From assembly GCA_047974845.1 (NCBI GenBank), contig JBKECQ010000008.1, forward strand, positions 1-64,000: a stretch of 64,000 bases of DNA. Direction: 5' to 3'. The position numbers and the translations under genes were made by a program. The stretch is from Aminipila sp047974845. GTDB lineage: Bacteria; Bacillota; Clostridia; Peptostreptococcales; Anaerovoracaceae. Below the pieces are notes generated by a model. It worked only from the letters and a program-made list of their open reading frames with translations, had not been told where the DNA came from and made no database searches. Shown here in pieces: positions 28,865 through 37,820 of this stretch (position 1 is its first letter; each line of letters opens with the position of its first letter).

Positions 28865-29626
28865 TTATAGACCTCCGGCAATTAATTCTTTTAAAAAGTT
28901 GTTATAGTCAACACAGGCATTAACTTTTGGGGCATAGTCCAATAATCCCATTCCGTGCGCTGGGGCTTCAGCAACCGCAATGCTATTTCGTATAACGGTA
29001 TCTGCTACCTTTGTACCAAGCTGTAATGCAATGGCTCCTGTCATATCTGAAACCTCTTTAGTTAAAGCCGCTCTCTTGTTATATTTAGTAAGTAATATAC
29101 AGGTTAAATCCAGTTTTGGATTATAATATTTTTTTACGTTTTCTATAGTATCCTTTATCTGACTGATTCCTAAAAGACTTAAAATCTCCGGAATCATTGG
29201 AATAATTAAATTATCTGCGCATACATATGCGTTTACTGTAAGAATGTTTAATGCCGGTGGAGTATCTATTACCACGTAGTCATAGATATCCTTAATATCC
29301 TTGAGTGCTTCTGTTAACAAAAACTCTCGTCCAGAATGGTTAAATTCCAACTCGGCAGTACTGAGTAAGATGTTGGATGGAATAAAATGACCGCAATCTG
29401 TTTGTCTGATGGCTTCAGTAACAGTTGCTTTGCCTTTAAATACATCGTATAGGGTAACTCCCTCTTCGATATTTATTCCTAAGCTGAAACCCAAACTGCC
29501 TTGAGGGTCTAAATCTACACCCAAAACTTTAAATCCCATCTTCGAAAGACCGCTAATAAGTGCATTACAGGTTGTTGTTTTTGCAACGCCACCTTTTTGG
29601 TTTGTAACTGCTATTACCTTTGCCAA
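28865..29626 (-). CDS. ParA/Soj-family ATPase
   Basis: A 253-residue deviant-Walker ATPase. It has NQKGGVAKTTT (Walker A with the signature first Lys), DLDPQGSLG, and VVIDTPPA, all typical of Soj/ParA. Such ATPases position DNA or protein cargoes, including chemoreceptor arrays. The start is TTG with AGGGGAG upstream. Unlike FlhG it carries no N-terminal FlhF-activating DQA(E) motif, so it is not an obvious FlhG. Its direct partner is probably the ComFB-domain protein encoded next. No parB or parS site was recognised nearby. Confidence 0.9.
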   Translation of the reverse strand: MAKVIAVTNQKGGVAKTTTCNALISGLSKMGFKVLGVDLDPQGSLGFSLGINIEEGVTLYDVFKGKATVTEAIRQTDCGHFIPSNILLSTAELEFNHSGREFLLTEALKDIKDIYDYVVIDTPPALNILTVNAYVCADNLIIPMIPEILSLLGISQIKDTIENVKKYYNPKLDLTCILLTKYNKRAALTKEVSDMTGAIALQLGTKVADTVIRNSIAVAEAPAHGMGLLDYAPKVNACVDYNNFLKELIAGGL

Positions 29627-29685
29627 TTTACTTCTCCCCTTATGTATATTTATTTATATATTTGCCAATATATTTTATTTTTTGC

Positions 29686-29712
29686 TTAACTTATTTTATC
29701 ATATGACGATAT
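29686..29712 (+). promoter_or_regulatory. Sigma-28-like promoter of fliD
   Basis: TTAA and ACGATAT are separated by 16 bases, about 100 bases upstream of fliD. Compared with the sigma-D pattern TAAA-N16-CCGATAT, each box differs at only one or two positions and the spacing is identical to the flgM promoter. Expression of the filament cap and its chaperones by FliA fits their late role. Confidence 0.7.
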
Positions 29713-29813
29713 ATAAGTATAGAAAATTTAGCTTTTAAAAAGATTTAAATATATACATATTAGGCTAAAACAAGGAAGTTGAAAGCCAGTTGGGATTGTT
29801 AGGGAGGAATATT

Positions 29814-32213
29814 ATGGCAAATATAAACAATGTTTCGCAAACAAGTAGTTCATCTTCATATGTAGCAAAAGGTATTTCAGGACTTGCCAGTGGTATGAAC
29901 ACAGAAGAAATCGTAGAAAAGATGACTTCTGACATACAGGCAAAGATTGATAAAGTGAAGCAGGAACAACAAAAATATACATGGAAGCAAGAGGCTTACA
30001 GGGAGGTTATTTCTTCATTGGTAAGCTTTCAGGACAAGTACTTTTCATTCTCCTCTTCCACAAATCTGTTAAGTTCCAGTTTTTTTAATGCCACTACAAT
30101 GGTTGCAGGGGGCAGCAATGCCGGTAAAATTTCTGTAAGCGGCGTTGCAAGCACCAATAAACCTACTTACTCTGTAACAGGAGTAAGTCAGTTGGCAACG
30201 AAGTCCAGTTTTAGTAGCGGAGGAATCAAGACTGCACAAAAAATAGAAACGGGGGAAATCTCATTTGGAGAAAGAGAAGCCAGTCTTCTTACAAATGGAT
30301 CAGTTTCCATAAAGTATGGTGATAAAGTATACACTGTAGATATACCTTCTGATGCCACCATAAATGACCCTCAATCTCTTGTTGATGCATTGAATAAATC
30401 CATGACACAGAACAACCTATCAATTGGAGGAACATTAGCGGAAAAATTAGAGTTTTCTCTAGGTGATGATGGTAAGGTATCCCTTAATGCCATAAATCCA
30501 ACAGACAGTAACTTGTTTTCTATAAGTGGAGGAACAAATCCGGTATTAAATGCTCTTCACATGACAAGTGGAACGGAGGCAGTTGACGGAAAGATTACTG
30601 CCAGTGAAGTAACCAAAAAAGAGGATCTTGTTCATAACGTTAAATTTGATTTAACGGGGAAGAGTTTAACCTTTGATTTAAATGGTAGCAGTAAGACTAT
30701 TGCATTCACAGCAGAAGATAGTGAAAAGGTTACTGACATTGAATCACTTAAAACTCTACTGCAAGAGAAAATAGATGATAAGTTTGGAAAGAATAAAATA
30801 AAAGTTTCAATACCTACTGATTCTACAGGTGCATTGGAAAATAAAATATCATTTGGTACGGTTAAGCTTGATAGCAGTGGAAATGAAGTTGTAGATGAGA
30901 CTTCTCTTTTGAAAATAACCTCAGCCACTTCAGACACACTATCCTCCAGCGGTGTTTTCAACTTAGAGGATGGAGCGCAAAATAGATTAAATACTTCCAA
31001 AACCTTAAAGGAATTAGGGTTTACTCCTAGTGGAACCGATGAACAGGGGAAACCGCAATATAAGCTTAAGGTTAATGGGGTAGAGTTTGCTTTTGGTGAG
31101 GACGATACCATCAATAAGGTTATCAACACAATAAATAATGACAGAGAAGCAGGCGTAAATATAACATATTTATCAACATCAGGCAGATTTAGCGTAATGG
31201 CCGACGAGTCTGGGGTACAAGGCAAAGTTGAATTTGAAGATATGGGTGGAGACTTAGTATTAGGATTATTTGGAACTAAGGATCAAATGGACTCTTCAAT
31301 GATACATGGACAGGATATGAAGATGACCATAAGGTACGATGGCTCTGATACAGATGTTGAAATAAACAGAAGCTCAAACAATGTAAGCATAGATGGAATA
31401 AACTTTACTGCAAATGGAACATTCAGTGCATACAATAAGGATGGCGTGTACAATAAGGAAGATGCAATCTCCTTTACTACAAAATCAGAGACAGATAATA
31501 TTGTGTCAACCATTAAAAGCATGGCAGAAGACTACAATAAGATGTTGGATAGCATAAATAAGTTGACTTCCACTAAAGCTAATAGAAAATACCCTCCATT
31601 AACTGATGCTCAGAAAAAAGAAATGAAACCAGAAGAAATAAAGCTATGGGAGGATAAGGCAAAAGAGGGGATTTTATTTGGAGACAGCACCTTAAATCAG
31701 TTAGCTTCTGATATGAGATTTATGTTCTCTACAGCAATTAACAACGTAGGAACAGCATCTTCAATTGGAATAACAACGTCATCTTCTTATAGTGACAACG
31801 GAAAGATTGTAATAGATGAAAAGAAGTTAAAAGAAGCTTTAGAAAGTGATCCTGAAAAAGTGAAATCAATATTTATTTCTTCAGCAGATGCAAGCCCATC
31901 ACTCACCGGAAGCGGCAGACTTGCTGGAGGTTTGAGTATACGTATGAAAACAACAATGGAAGCATATGCAAAAAGCACAGGATCTTATAAAGGAAAATTA
32001 GTAGACTTAGCAGGAATTAAAAATAATGCTACAACAAGTGATAACTATATAGACAGGCAACAGAAAATATTAAATGCTAAATTGGAATCACTTGAAAAGG
32101 TATTGAAAAAGAGAAGAGACAGATATCAAGGCCAATTCTCGAACTTAGAAGTGTACCTCTCAAAGATGAATGCCCAAAGCTCTTGGTTGGCATCTGCAAC
32201 CGGAGGAAATTAG
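29814..32213 (+). CDS. fliD: Flagellar filament cap protein FliD (HAP2)
   Basis: FliD caps the growing filament and folds incoming flagellin. The ATG at 29814 is chosen because GGGAGG lies six bases upstream. The 799-residue protein has the N-terminal motif GISGLASGMNTEEIVEKM and a C-terminal helical region ending YLSKMNAQSSWLAS. It is longer than common FliD (450-660), and the extra length lies in the exposed middle, where two stretches starting around DGKVSLNAINPTDSNL and VDETSLLKIT suggest repeated beta domains. Upstream of fliS. Confidence 0.95.
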   Translation: MANINNVSQTSSSSSYVAKGISGLASGMNTEEIVEKMTSDIQAKIDKVKQEQQKYTWKQEAYREVISSLVSFQDKYFSFSSSTNLLSSSFFNATTMVAGGSNAGKISVSGVASTNKPTYSVTGVSQLATKSSFSSGGIKTAQKIETGEISFGEREASLLTNGSVSIKYGDKVYTVDIPSDATINDPQSLVDALNKSMTQNNLSIGGTLAEKLEFSLGDDGKVSLNAINPTDSNLFSISGGTNPVLNALHMTSGTEAVDGKITASEVTKKEDLVHNVKFDLTGKSLTFDLNGSSKTIAFTAEDSEKVTDIESLKTLLQEKIDDKFGKNKIKVSIPTDSTGALENKISFGTVKLDSSGNEVVDETSLLKITSATSDTLSSSGVFNLEDGAQNRLNTSKTLKELGFTPSGTDEQGKPQYKLKVNGVEFAFGEDDTINKVINTINNDREAGVNITYLSTSGRFSVMADESGVQGKVEFEDMGGDLVLGLFGTKDQMDSSMIHGQDMKMTIRYDGSDTDVEINRSSNNVSIDGINFTANGTFSAYNKDGVYNKEDAISFTTKSETDNIVSTIKSMAEDYNKMLDSINKLTSTKANRKYPPLTDAQKKEMKPEEIKLWEDKAKEGILFGDSTLNQLASDMRFMFSTAINNVGTASSIGITTSSSYSDNGKIVIDEKKLKEALESDPEKVKSIFISSADASPSLTGSGRLAGGLSIRMKTTMEAYAKSTGSYKGKLVDLAGIKNNATTSDNYIDRQQKILNAKLESLEKVLKKRRDRYQGQFSNLEVYLSKMNAQSSWLASATGGN

Positions 32214-32249
32214 TGATAGGAAGAAGGAAAAGAAGGGAAGTTAGAAATA

Positions 32250-32678
32250 ATGAATTACGGATACCAACAATATAAAACTCAGTCCGTGGAAACTATGACC
32301 AAGGGCGAAATGCTTATTCTTCTTTACGATGAAATAAACAAAAGATTATTAAGATGCAAAAATTACTTTGAAAAGGGTGATATGGAATTATTTGAGGCAG
32401 ATGTGCAAAGGGCAATAGATATAGTAAACTATCTAACAAAGAGTCTTGATATGAAATATCCTATTAGTAATGATTTATATAAGCTTTATGACTTTATTAC
32501 TTATCAACTTGCAAGAGTAAAGGCAGGCAGAAATTTAGCGTTAATTGATGATGTCACGCCGTTGATTAAGGACCTTAGAGAAAGTTTTAAAGAGGCGGAT
32601 AGAATGACCAAACAAGACCCAAAGGTTGGAGCGGGCATTGGTGGAGGAACTACAAGCGTAACGCTGGGCGTAGGCTGA
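32250..32678 (+). CDS. fliS: Flagellin export chaperone FliS
   Basis: FliS keeps flagellin unfolded before export and also binds FliW in Bacillus. The 142-residue helical protein has the family start YGYQQYKTQSVETMTKGEMLI and the middle motif LDMKYPISNDLYKLYDFI. The Gly-rich end (GVGAGIGGGTTSVTLGVG) is a short tail not seen in all members. It is 36 bases after fliD. Its flagellin cargo is not encoded in the window. Confidence 0.95.
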   Translation: MNYGYQQYKTQSVETMTKGEMLILLYDEINKRLLRCKNYFEKGDMELFEADVQRAIDIVNYLTKSLDMKYPISNDLYKLYDFITYQLARVKAGRNLALIDDVTPLIKDLRESFKEADRMTKQDPKVGAGIGGGTTSVTLGVG

Positions 32679-32694
32679 TGGAGGCAGTAATATA

Positions 32695-33090
32695 GTGGAT
32701 AGTTTTACAGCAACAACAAAAATTCTAGATAATTTAAAAATTAAATATAGACATATGGACAATATTATGAACTTGACAAAAGAACTAGAAAAGGCTATGA
32801 TGGCAAATGATTCAGTATCTTTTAGTTCGGTTTTGGACATGAGGGGTGATGTGATGATTTTGGTTGATAAGATTGACCAAGAAAATCAACAAATAGTAAA
32901 TCGCCTGCCAAGCCCAATAAAAGAAAGAATGGCAGCTATTATTTTACCGAAAAATAATGGTAATAGAGAGACTTTAGTATTAGACAATCCTTTGGAGACA
33001 AACATATATGATACTAATAAAAGAATTCTTGCGCTACTTACGAAAATTATAAATTTAGATACTGAGATTAATCAAAGAATTAAAAAGTAG
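32695..33090 (+). CDS. Putative FliT-like flagellar chaperone
   Basis: A 131-residue, mostly helical protein with a GTG start and GGAGG ten bases upstream. It begins VDSFTATTKILDNLKIKYRH and contains heptad-like stretches. Its size and its place directly after fliD-fliS match FliT-type chaperones of FliD. Sequence similarity in this family is weak and FlgN-like or unrelated helical proteins cannot be excluded. Confidence 0.6.
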   Translation: MDSFTATTKILDNLKIKYRHMDNIMNLTKELEKAMMANDSVSFSSVLDMRGDVMILVDKIDQENQQIVNRLPSPIKERMAAIILPKNNGNRETLVLDNPLETNIYDTNKRILALLTKIINLDTEINQRIKK

Positions 33091-33153
33091 CTATTATTGA
33101 TTAGTCATACAATATGCTATAAAATACAAATTCGTAAATATCAAGGAGAAAAC

Positions 33154-33726
33154 ATGGAAATTTTAAAGCAAAAGATATTAACAGAAGGTCAAGTTCTAGG
33201 TGAAGATATTGTAAAGGTAGATGGATTCTTAAATCACCAAATTGATGTCAAGTTTATGGAGGAGATTGGTAGGGAATTTAAAACTAGATTTCACGATATA
33301 AAAGTGGACAGAATTTTGACGGTAGAATCCAGTGGAATAGCTATTGCTTGTGAAACAGCTAGATTTTTTGACTATGCTCCTGTTGTTTTTGCAAAAAAGG
33401 TTGCACCAAACACTATGGCAGAGGGCTGTTACAGTGCGGAAGCGAGATCTTTTACAAAGGGAACGGTTTCCAACTTAAGAGTGGCAAAGAGATTTCTAAA
33501 AGAAGGAGAGAAGGTTCTTATTGTTGATGATTTTTTAGCTTCAGGAGAGGCTTCCATCGCACTTGCTAAAATGGTTAGAAAAGCAGGTGGAGAAGTTGTG
33601 GGAGTTGGTGCGGTTATTGAAAAGCAATTTCAGGGAGGAAGTGAAAAACTTCGAGAGATGGGTTGCAGAGTAGAATCTCTTGTAGTAATAAAAGATTTTC
33701 AAGCTGGAAAAATTATATTTGAATAG
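33154..33726 (+). CDS. xpt: Xanthine phosphoribosyltransferase
   Basis: Xpt converts xanthine and PRPP to XMP in purine salvage. The 190-residue protein starts at the ATG with AAGGAG upstream; a longer reading upstream has no site. It has MEILKQKILTEGQVLGEDIVKVDGFLNHQID, the family N-terminus, and the PRPP loop VLIVDDFLASGEA. In many Firmicutes a guanine riboswitch precedes xpt; none is visible in the short 63-base gap here. Its neighbours are a nucleoside-uptake operon. Confidence 0.93.
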   Translation: MEILKQKILTEGQVLGEDIVKVDGFLNHQIDVKFMEEIGREFKTRFHDIKVDRILTVESSGIAIACETARFFDYAPVVFAKKVAPNTMAEGCYSAEARSFTKGTVSNLRVAKRFLKEGEKVLIVDDFLASGEASIALAKMVRKAGGEVVGVGAVIEKQFQGGSEKLREMGCRVESLVVIKDFQAGKIIFE

Positions 33727-33799
33727 CTAAAAGCATAATGGGAAAAAGGATATAATTTTCCTAAAACAGAAAAAACACGAACAATAAAACGATATTACG

Positions 33800-33841
33800 A
33801 GGATAAAGTTTGGAATGACACGAACTTTATCCTTTTATTTT
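33800..33841 (+). terminator. Rho-independent terminator after xpt
   Basis: AGGATAAAGTT and AACTTTATCCT form a perfect 11-bp stem around a 12-base loop. A T-rich run, TTTATTTT, follows. It separates xpt from the promoter of the nucleoside-binding lipoprotein. Confidence 0.92.
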
Positions 33842-33873
33842 ATAAAATAATACTAAAAATATTGGGATACCAC

Positions 33874-33902
33874 TTTACTAGTATAAATTTGGTTATTATA
33901 AT
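33874..33902 (+). promoter_or_regulatory. Sigma-A promoter of the BMP lipoprotein gene
   Basis: TTTACT and TATAAT are separated by 17 bases, about 40 bases upstream of the lipoprotein start. The match to the vegetative consensus is good. No purine riboswitch was recognised between promoter and gene. Confidence 0.7.
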
Positions 33903-33941
33903 AATAATACATAATGAATTTTGTAATAACGAAGGAGAAAA

Positions 33942-35054
33942 ATGATGAAAAGGTTTTTAACTGTTTTATTGGCATTGGTTATGGTCTTTGGCCTAGCTGC
34001 TTGCGGAAATTCTGGTGATTCTGATGCGGAAGCTACAGATGAATTCAAGGTTGGATTTATTTACATTGGAAGTATAAACGACGGTGGTTATACTCAGGCT
34101 CAGCATGAAGGAACTTTAGCTATGCAAGAAAAATTTGGTGGTAAAGTTAAGGCAGTTTGGGTTGAAGAAGTAAATGACTCAGATAAATCAGCAACAATTG
34201 ATGCTGCTACAAACCTTATTGACCAGGGTTGTAAAGTAATTGTAGGATGCAGTTATGGATACATGGATGCATTGGATGAACTTGCAAAGTCTCCGGATTA
34301 TGCTGATATTTCATTTTTACACTTCTCAGGAAATAAAATGAACGATAAAAACTTTGGTAACTATTTTGGAGCTACTGAAGAACCAAGATATTTAACTGGT
34401 ATTATTGCTGGTATGATGACTGAAACTAACAAGTTAGGTTATGTTGCAGCGCAGCCTTACACAGAAGTTCAAATTGGTATCAATGCGTTTACTCTTGGTG
34501 CTCAGTCTGTTAATCCGGATGTTGAAGTAAAAGTTGTTTACATCAATAGCTGGTATGACCCGGAAAAGGAAAGAAGTGCCGCAGATGAGCTTTTAGCTCA
34601 GGGTTGTGATATTATTACACAGCATTGTGATACTACCGGACCTCAGGTTGCGGCAGCAGAAGCAGGAGCATATGCTATTGGTTATAACTTAGACAACAGT
34701 AAAGTTGAAGCTATTAAAGATGCATACTTAACTTCAGCTACATGGCATCACGAACAATTCCTTATTCCAACTATTGAAAAAATTATGGCTGGAACTTGGA
34801 CTCCTGAATCATATTATGGTTCAATGGCAGATGGATATGTAGATCTTGCACCTATGACAGATTTAGTTCCTGCTGATGTTCAGGCTAAAGTTAATGAAGT
34901 TAAAGAAAAGATGAAGGCTGGTGAATTCGCTCCGTTCTCAGGTAAGATTTTATACAATGACGGAACTGTACTATGTGAAGAAGGACAGACTTTAACTAGG
35001 GAAGAAATTTGGAAAACCAATAAGTTAGTAAAGGGTGCAACCGGCGCAAACTAA
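33942..35054 (+). CDS. BMP-family nucleoside-binding lipoprotein
   Basis: A 370-residue substrate-binding lipoprotein of the Bmp/PnrA group, which binds purine nucleosides. The signal peptide ends in the lipobox LAAC with the lipid-bearing Cys21. The mature part starts FKVGFIYIGSINDGGYTQAQHEG, the typical BMP opening, and ends with the conserved GEFAPFSGKILYNDG loop. It is followed by a terminator and then the ATPase and two permeases of the transporter. A small internal terminator could set a higher level of the binding protein. Confidence 0.93.
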   Translation: MMKRFLTVLLALVMVFGLAACGNSGDSDAEATDEFKVGFIYIGSINDGGYTQAQHEGTLAMQEKFGGKVKAVWVEEVNDSDKSATIDAATNLIDQGCKVIVGCSYGYMDALDELAKSPDYADISFLHFSGNKMNDKNFGNYFGATEEPRYLTGIIAGMMTETNKLGYVAAQPYTEVQIGINAFTLGAQSVNPDVEVKVVYINSWYDPEKERSAADELLAQGCDIITQHCDTTGPQVAAAEAGAYAIGYNLDNSKVEAIKDAYLTSATWHHEQFLIPTIEKIMAGTWTPESYYGSMADGYVDLAPMTDLVPADVQAKVNEVKEKMKAGEFAPFSGKILYNDGTVLCEEGQTLTREEIWKTNKLVKGATGAN

Positions 35055-35090
35055 TTTGTGATTTGCCTTTAGATTGTAAACATTTTGACT

Positions 35091-35132
35091 TAAAGAGGGA
35101 TATGTTGTATTCGACATACCCTCTTTATTTTC
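35091..35132 (+). terminator. Intercistronic terminator between the lipoprotein and transporter genes
   Basis: AAAGAGGG pairs with CCCTCTTT, extended by a TATGT/ACATA stem and followed by ATTTTC. It lies between the binding-protein gene and the ATPase gene. Partial read-through would give excess binding protein over transporter, a common arrangement; this is inference. Confidence 0.8.
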
Positions 35133-35203
35133 GTCAAATAATGTGTTATACTAAAAGGTATTGATTATATAGTTTTTGATTAAACATAGTAGCGGAGGAT
35201 TTC

Positions 35204-36745
35204 ATGAGCGAAAAGCGCGTAGCTATACAAATGAACAATATTACAAAAACTTTTGGATCGCTGAAAGCAAATGAGGACGTAAACCTTACTGTTTATGAAG
35301 GTGAGGTTCATGCTCTTTTAGGCGAAAATGGAGCGGGCAAAAGTACTCTAATGAATATGTTATCCGGGATATATACTCCTGATGGAGGTAGCATCTACAT
35401 TCATGGGGAAGAAGTACAATTTACATCGCCCAAAGATTCTATAGATATGGGTATAGGAATGATACATCAACACTTTAAGTTGATTGATGTTTTATCAGCA
35501 AAAGACAATGTAGTTATTGGACAAAAAACAGGTTTTTTTACTAAGGGTAAAGTTTTATCGCAAAAAGTTTGTGAGATTTCCGATAAATATGGACTTGATA
35601 TTAACCCGGATAAGAAGGTTTATGATATGTCTGTGGGAGAAAAACAAACTCTGGAGATAATCAAGGTACTGTTTAGAGGGGCAAAAATATTAATTTTGGA
35701 TGAACCTACTGCGGTACTTACACCTCAAGAAATAGAAAAACTGTTTCAGATTATTAGAAATATGAAAGCGCAGGGCTGTGCTATCGTTATAATAACCCAT
35801 AAGCTAAATGAAGTTATGGAGATTAGCGATAGAATTACCGTTCTTAGAAAAGGTAAATCAATTGATACCGTAGAAACTAAGAATGTAGAAATTTCATCAC
35901 TGATTGAAATGATGGTAGGAAAGAAGATGGATTTATCTCTTGAGAGAGAAGAAATTCCCAACAAGAAAGTACTTCTTGAGCTTCAGGACGTTACCGTATT
36001 GGATCGTGAGAAAAAACCGGCTTTGGCAGATGCAACATTTAACTTATATGGCGGTGAGATTCTAGGCGTTGCCGGAGTTGCCGGCAGTGGTCAGAAAGAA
36101 TTATGCGAGACTATAGCGGGTCTTGATTTGGCAGAAAAGGGAAGAATTCTTTTTGAGGGAGAAAGCCTAAACGGAAAGACTCCTAAAGACATCATAAAAT
36201 TAGGTATAAGCATGGGCTTTATCCCTGAAGATAGATTGGGAATGGGTCTTGTGGGAAGCATGGACATAGTTCACAACTTAATCTTGAAGGATTACCAAGG
36301 CAGACCGGGAATTTTTCTGAAAAGAGGACCTTGTATTGAAAAAGCCAAAGAGCTGGTAGATGAGCTTGAGATAAAAACACCAAGTATTTACACACCGGTA
36401 AAGAAAATGTCCGGCGGTAATATACAAAAAGTTCTTCTGGGCAGAGAAATAGATGCAAATCCAAAAGTTCTAATAACAGCATATCCTGTTAGAGGGCTTG
36501 ATATTGGAGCTTCATATAAGATATATGATTTGCTTAATGAACAAAAAAAGAACGGCGTAGGAGTTCTATTTATCGGTGAGGACTTAGACGTTTTATTGGA
36601 ACTATGTGATAGAATCATGGTTATGTGTGGAGGCAAGATTACAGGTATTGTCAATGCCAGCCAAGTAACAAAAGAGGAACTGGGACTATTGATGACAGGA
36701 ACGATGTTGGAAGATGAGGAGGTTGGATTTAATGAACTTGCTTAA
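35204..36745 (+). CDS. Nucleoside ABC transporter, double ATPase subunit
   Basis: A 513-residue protein with two fused ATPase domains, as in the RbsA/NupO sugar and nucleoside importers. The first has Walker A GENGAGKST, signature SVGEKQ and Walker B ILILDEPTAVL. The second has a GVAGSGQKE loop, signature SGGN and VLITAYPVRGLDIGA in place of a normal Walker B, so it is probably the degenerate site seen in this group. It overlaps the permease gene by 14 bases. Energises purine nucleoside import. Confidence 0.93.
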   Translation: MSEKRVAIQMNNITKTFGSLKANEDVNLTVYEGEVHALLGENGAGKSTLMNMLSGIYTPDGGSIYIHGEEVQFTSPKDSIDMGIGMIHQHFKLIDVLSAKDNVVIGQKTGFFTKGKVLSQKVCEISDKYGLDINPDKKVYDMSVGEKQTLEIIKVLFRGAKILILDEPTAVLTPQEIEKLFQIIRNMKAQGCAIVIITHKLNEVMEISDRITVLRKGKSIDTVETKNVEISSLIEMMVGKKMDLSLEREEIPNKKVLLELQDVTVLDREKKPALADATFNLYGGEILGVAGVAGSGQKELCETIAGLDLAEKGRILFEGESLNGKTPKDIIKLGISMGFIPEDRLGMGLVGSMDIVHNLILKDYQGRPGIFLKRGPCIEKAKELVDELEIKTPSIYTPVKKMSGGNIQKVLLGREIDANPKVLITAYPVRGLDIGASYKIYDLLNEQKKNGVGVLFIGEDLDVLLELCDRIMVMCGGKITGIVNASQVTKEELGLLMTGTMLEDEEVGFNELA

Positions 36746-37817
36746 AATAACGAAAAGAGACAACCTTAATAAAAAACAGGAAATAACCATAAGAGTAATG
36801 GCAATACTTTTATCAATAGTTTGCGCCGGGTTAATTTTAATTATTTTTGGGTTAAACCCAATTAATGTTTTTAGTGCGATTATAGAAGGGTCTTTAGGAA
36901 CTGAGCTAAGAATAAAGCAGACAATAGTTAAGGCCATTCCGTTGATTATAACTTCATTGGGAATTTTGGTGGCTTTTAAAATGAAGTTTTGGAACATTGG
37001 CGGAGAAGGACAAATTGTTATGGGGGCTACTGCTGCTACCTTTGTGGCACTAAACTTCGGGGATTTGCCTCAGCCTATATTACTTATAGCAATGGCCATT
37101 GCCGGCATGATAGCCGGCGGTATCTGGGCGTTTATTCCGGCAGTTTTTAAAGCTAAAATGGGAACAAATGAAACTATATTTACTTTAATGCTAAATTATA
37201 TTGCAATAAAGTTTGTTACCTACTTGCAGCATGGCCCTTGGATAGATCCAAATGCAAATGGATTTCCAAAGATAGCACCATTTCCTGACAATGCGATATT
37301 ACCATCAGTGTTAGGTATACACGCTGGATGGATAATTGCAATTATCTGTACTATTATTGTTTACGTATTGATGAAATACACAAAATTAGGATATGAGATA
37401 ACCGTTGTGGGTGAAAGTTTTGAAACTGCCCGATATGCAGGTATGAATATAAATAAAATAATTATAGTTGCAATGCTCATTTCAGGAGGGCTTTGTGGCT
37501 TAGTGGGAATGATACAGGCTTCTGCCATTGAAAAAACCCTAGTGGCCGGTATATCCTGTGGATATGGATTTACTGCAATAATTACTGCATGGCTGGCAAG
37601 GCTAAACGCCGTTGCAACGGCTTTTGTGTGTGTGGTGTTTGCAATGCTTATTCAGGGAGGATCATATATACAACTGGCTATGAATGTTCCTAGTGCAGTA
37701 TCCAGTGTTGTTCAAGGAACAATATTATTCTTTGTACTTGGAAGTGAATTTTTCCTTCAATATAAGATAAGCTTAGCTCAAAGACAAGGAAAAGTATCAG
37801 AAAAGGAGGTAGCGTAA
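36732..37817 (+). CDS. Nucleoside ABC transporter permease 1
   Basis: A 361-residue polytopic membrane protein of the branched-chain/nucleoside permease class. The ATG at 36732 follows GGAGG. It has the GGEGQIVMGATAATFVAL segment and ARYAGMNINKIIIVAMLISGGLCGLVGMIQ, diagnostic for this class. The start lies inside the end of the ATPase gene. It forms a heteromeric channel with the next protein. Confidence 0.92.
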   Translation: MNLLKITKRDNLNKKQEITIRVMAILLSIVCAGLILIIFGLNPINVFSAIIEGSLGTELRIKQTIVKAIPLIITSLGILVAFKMKFWNIGGEGQIVMGATAATFVALNFGDLPQPILLIAMAIAGMIAGGIWAFIPAVFKAKMGTNETIFTLMLNYIAIKFVTYLQHGPWIDPNANGFPKIAPFPDNAILPSVLGIHAGWIIAIICTIIVYVLMKYTKLGYEITVVGESFETARYAGMNINKIIIVAMLISGGLCGLVGMIQASAIEKTLVAGISCGYGFTAIITAWLARLNAVATAFVCVVFAMLIQGGSYIQLAMNVPSAVSSVVQGTILFFVLGSEFFLQYKISLAQRQGKVSEKEVA

Positions 37818-37820
37818 TAT

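Noticed and set aside
30632..31225. 197-codon reading frame antisense to fliD
   Set aside because: It lies opposite the FliD coding sequence and its low-complexity composition is the reverse of that gene.
33091..33153. Guanine riboswitch upstream of xpt
   Set aside because: The gap is only 63 bases and shows no purine-riboswitch core; the gene follows fliT-like directly.
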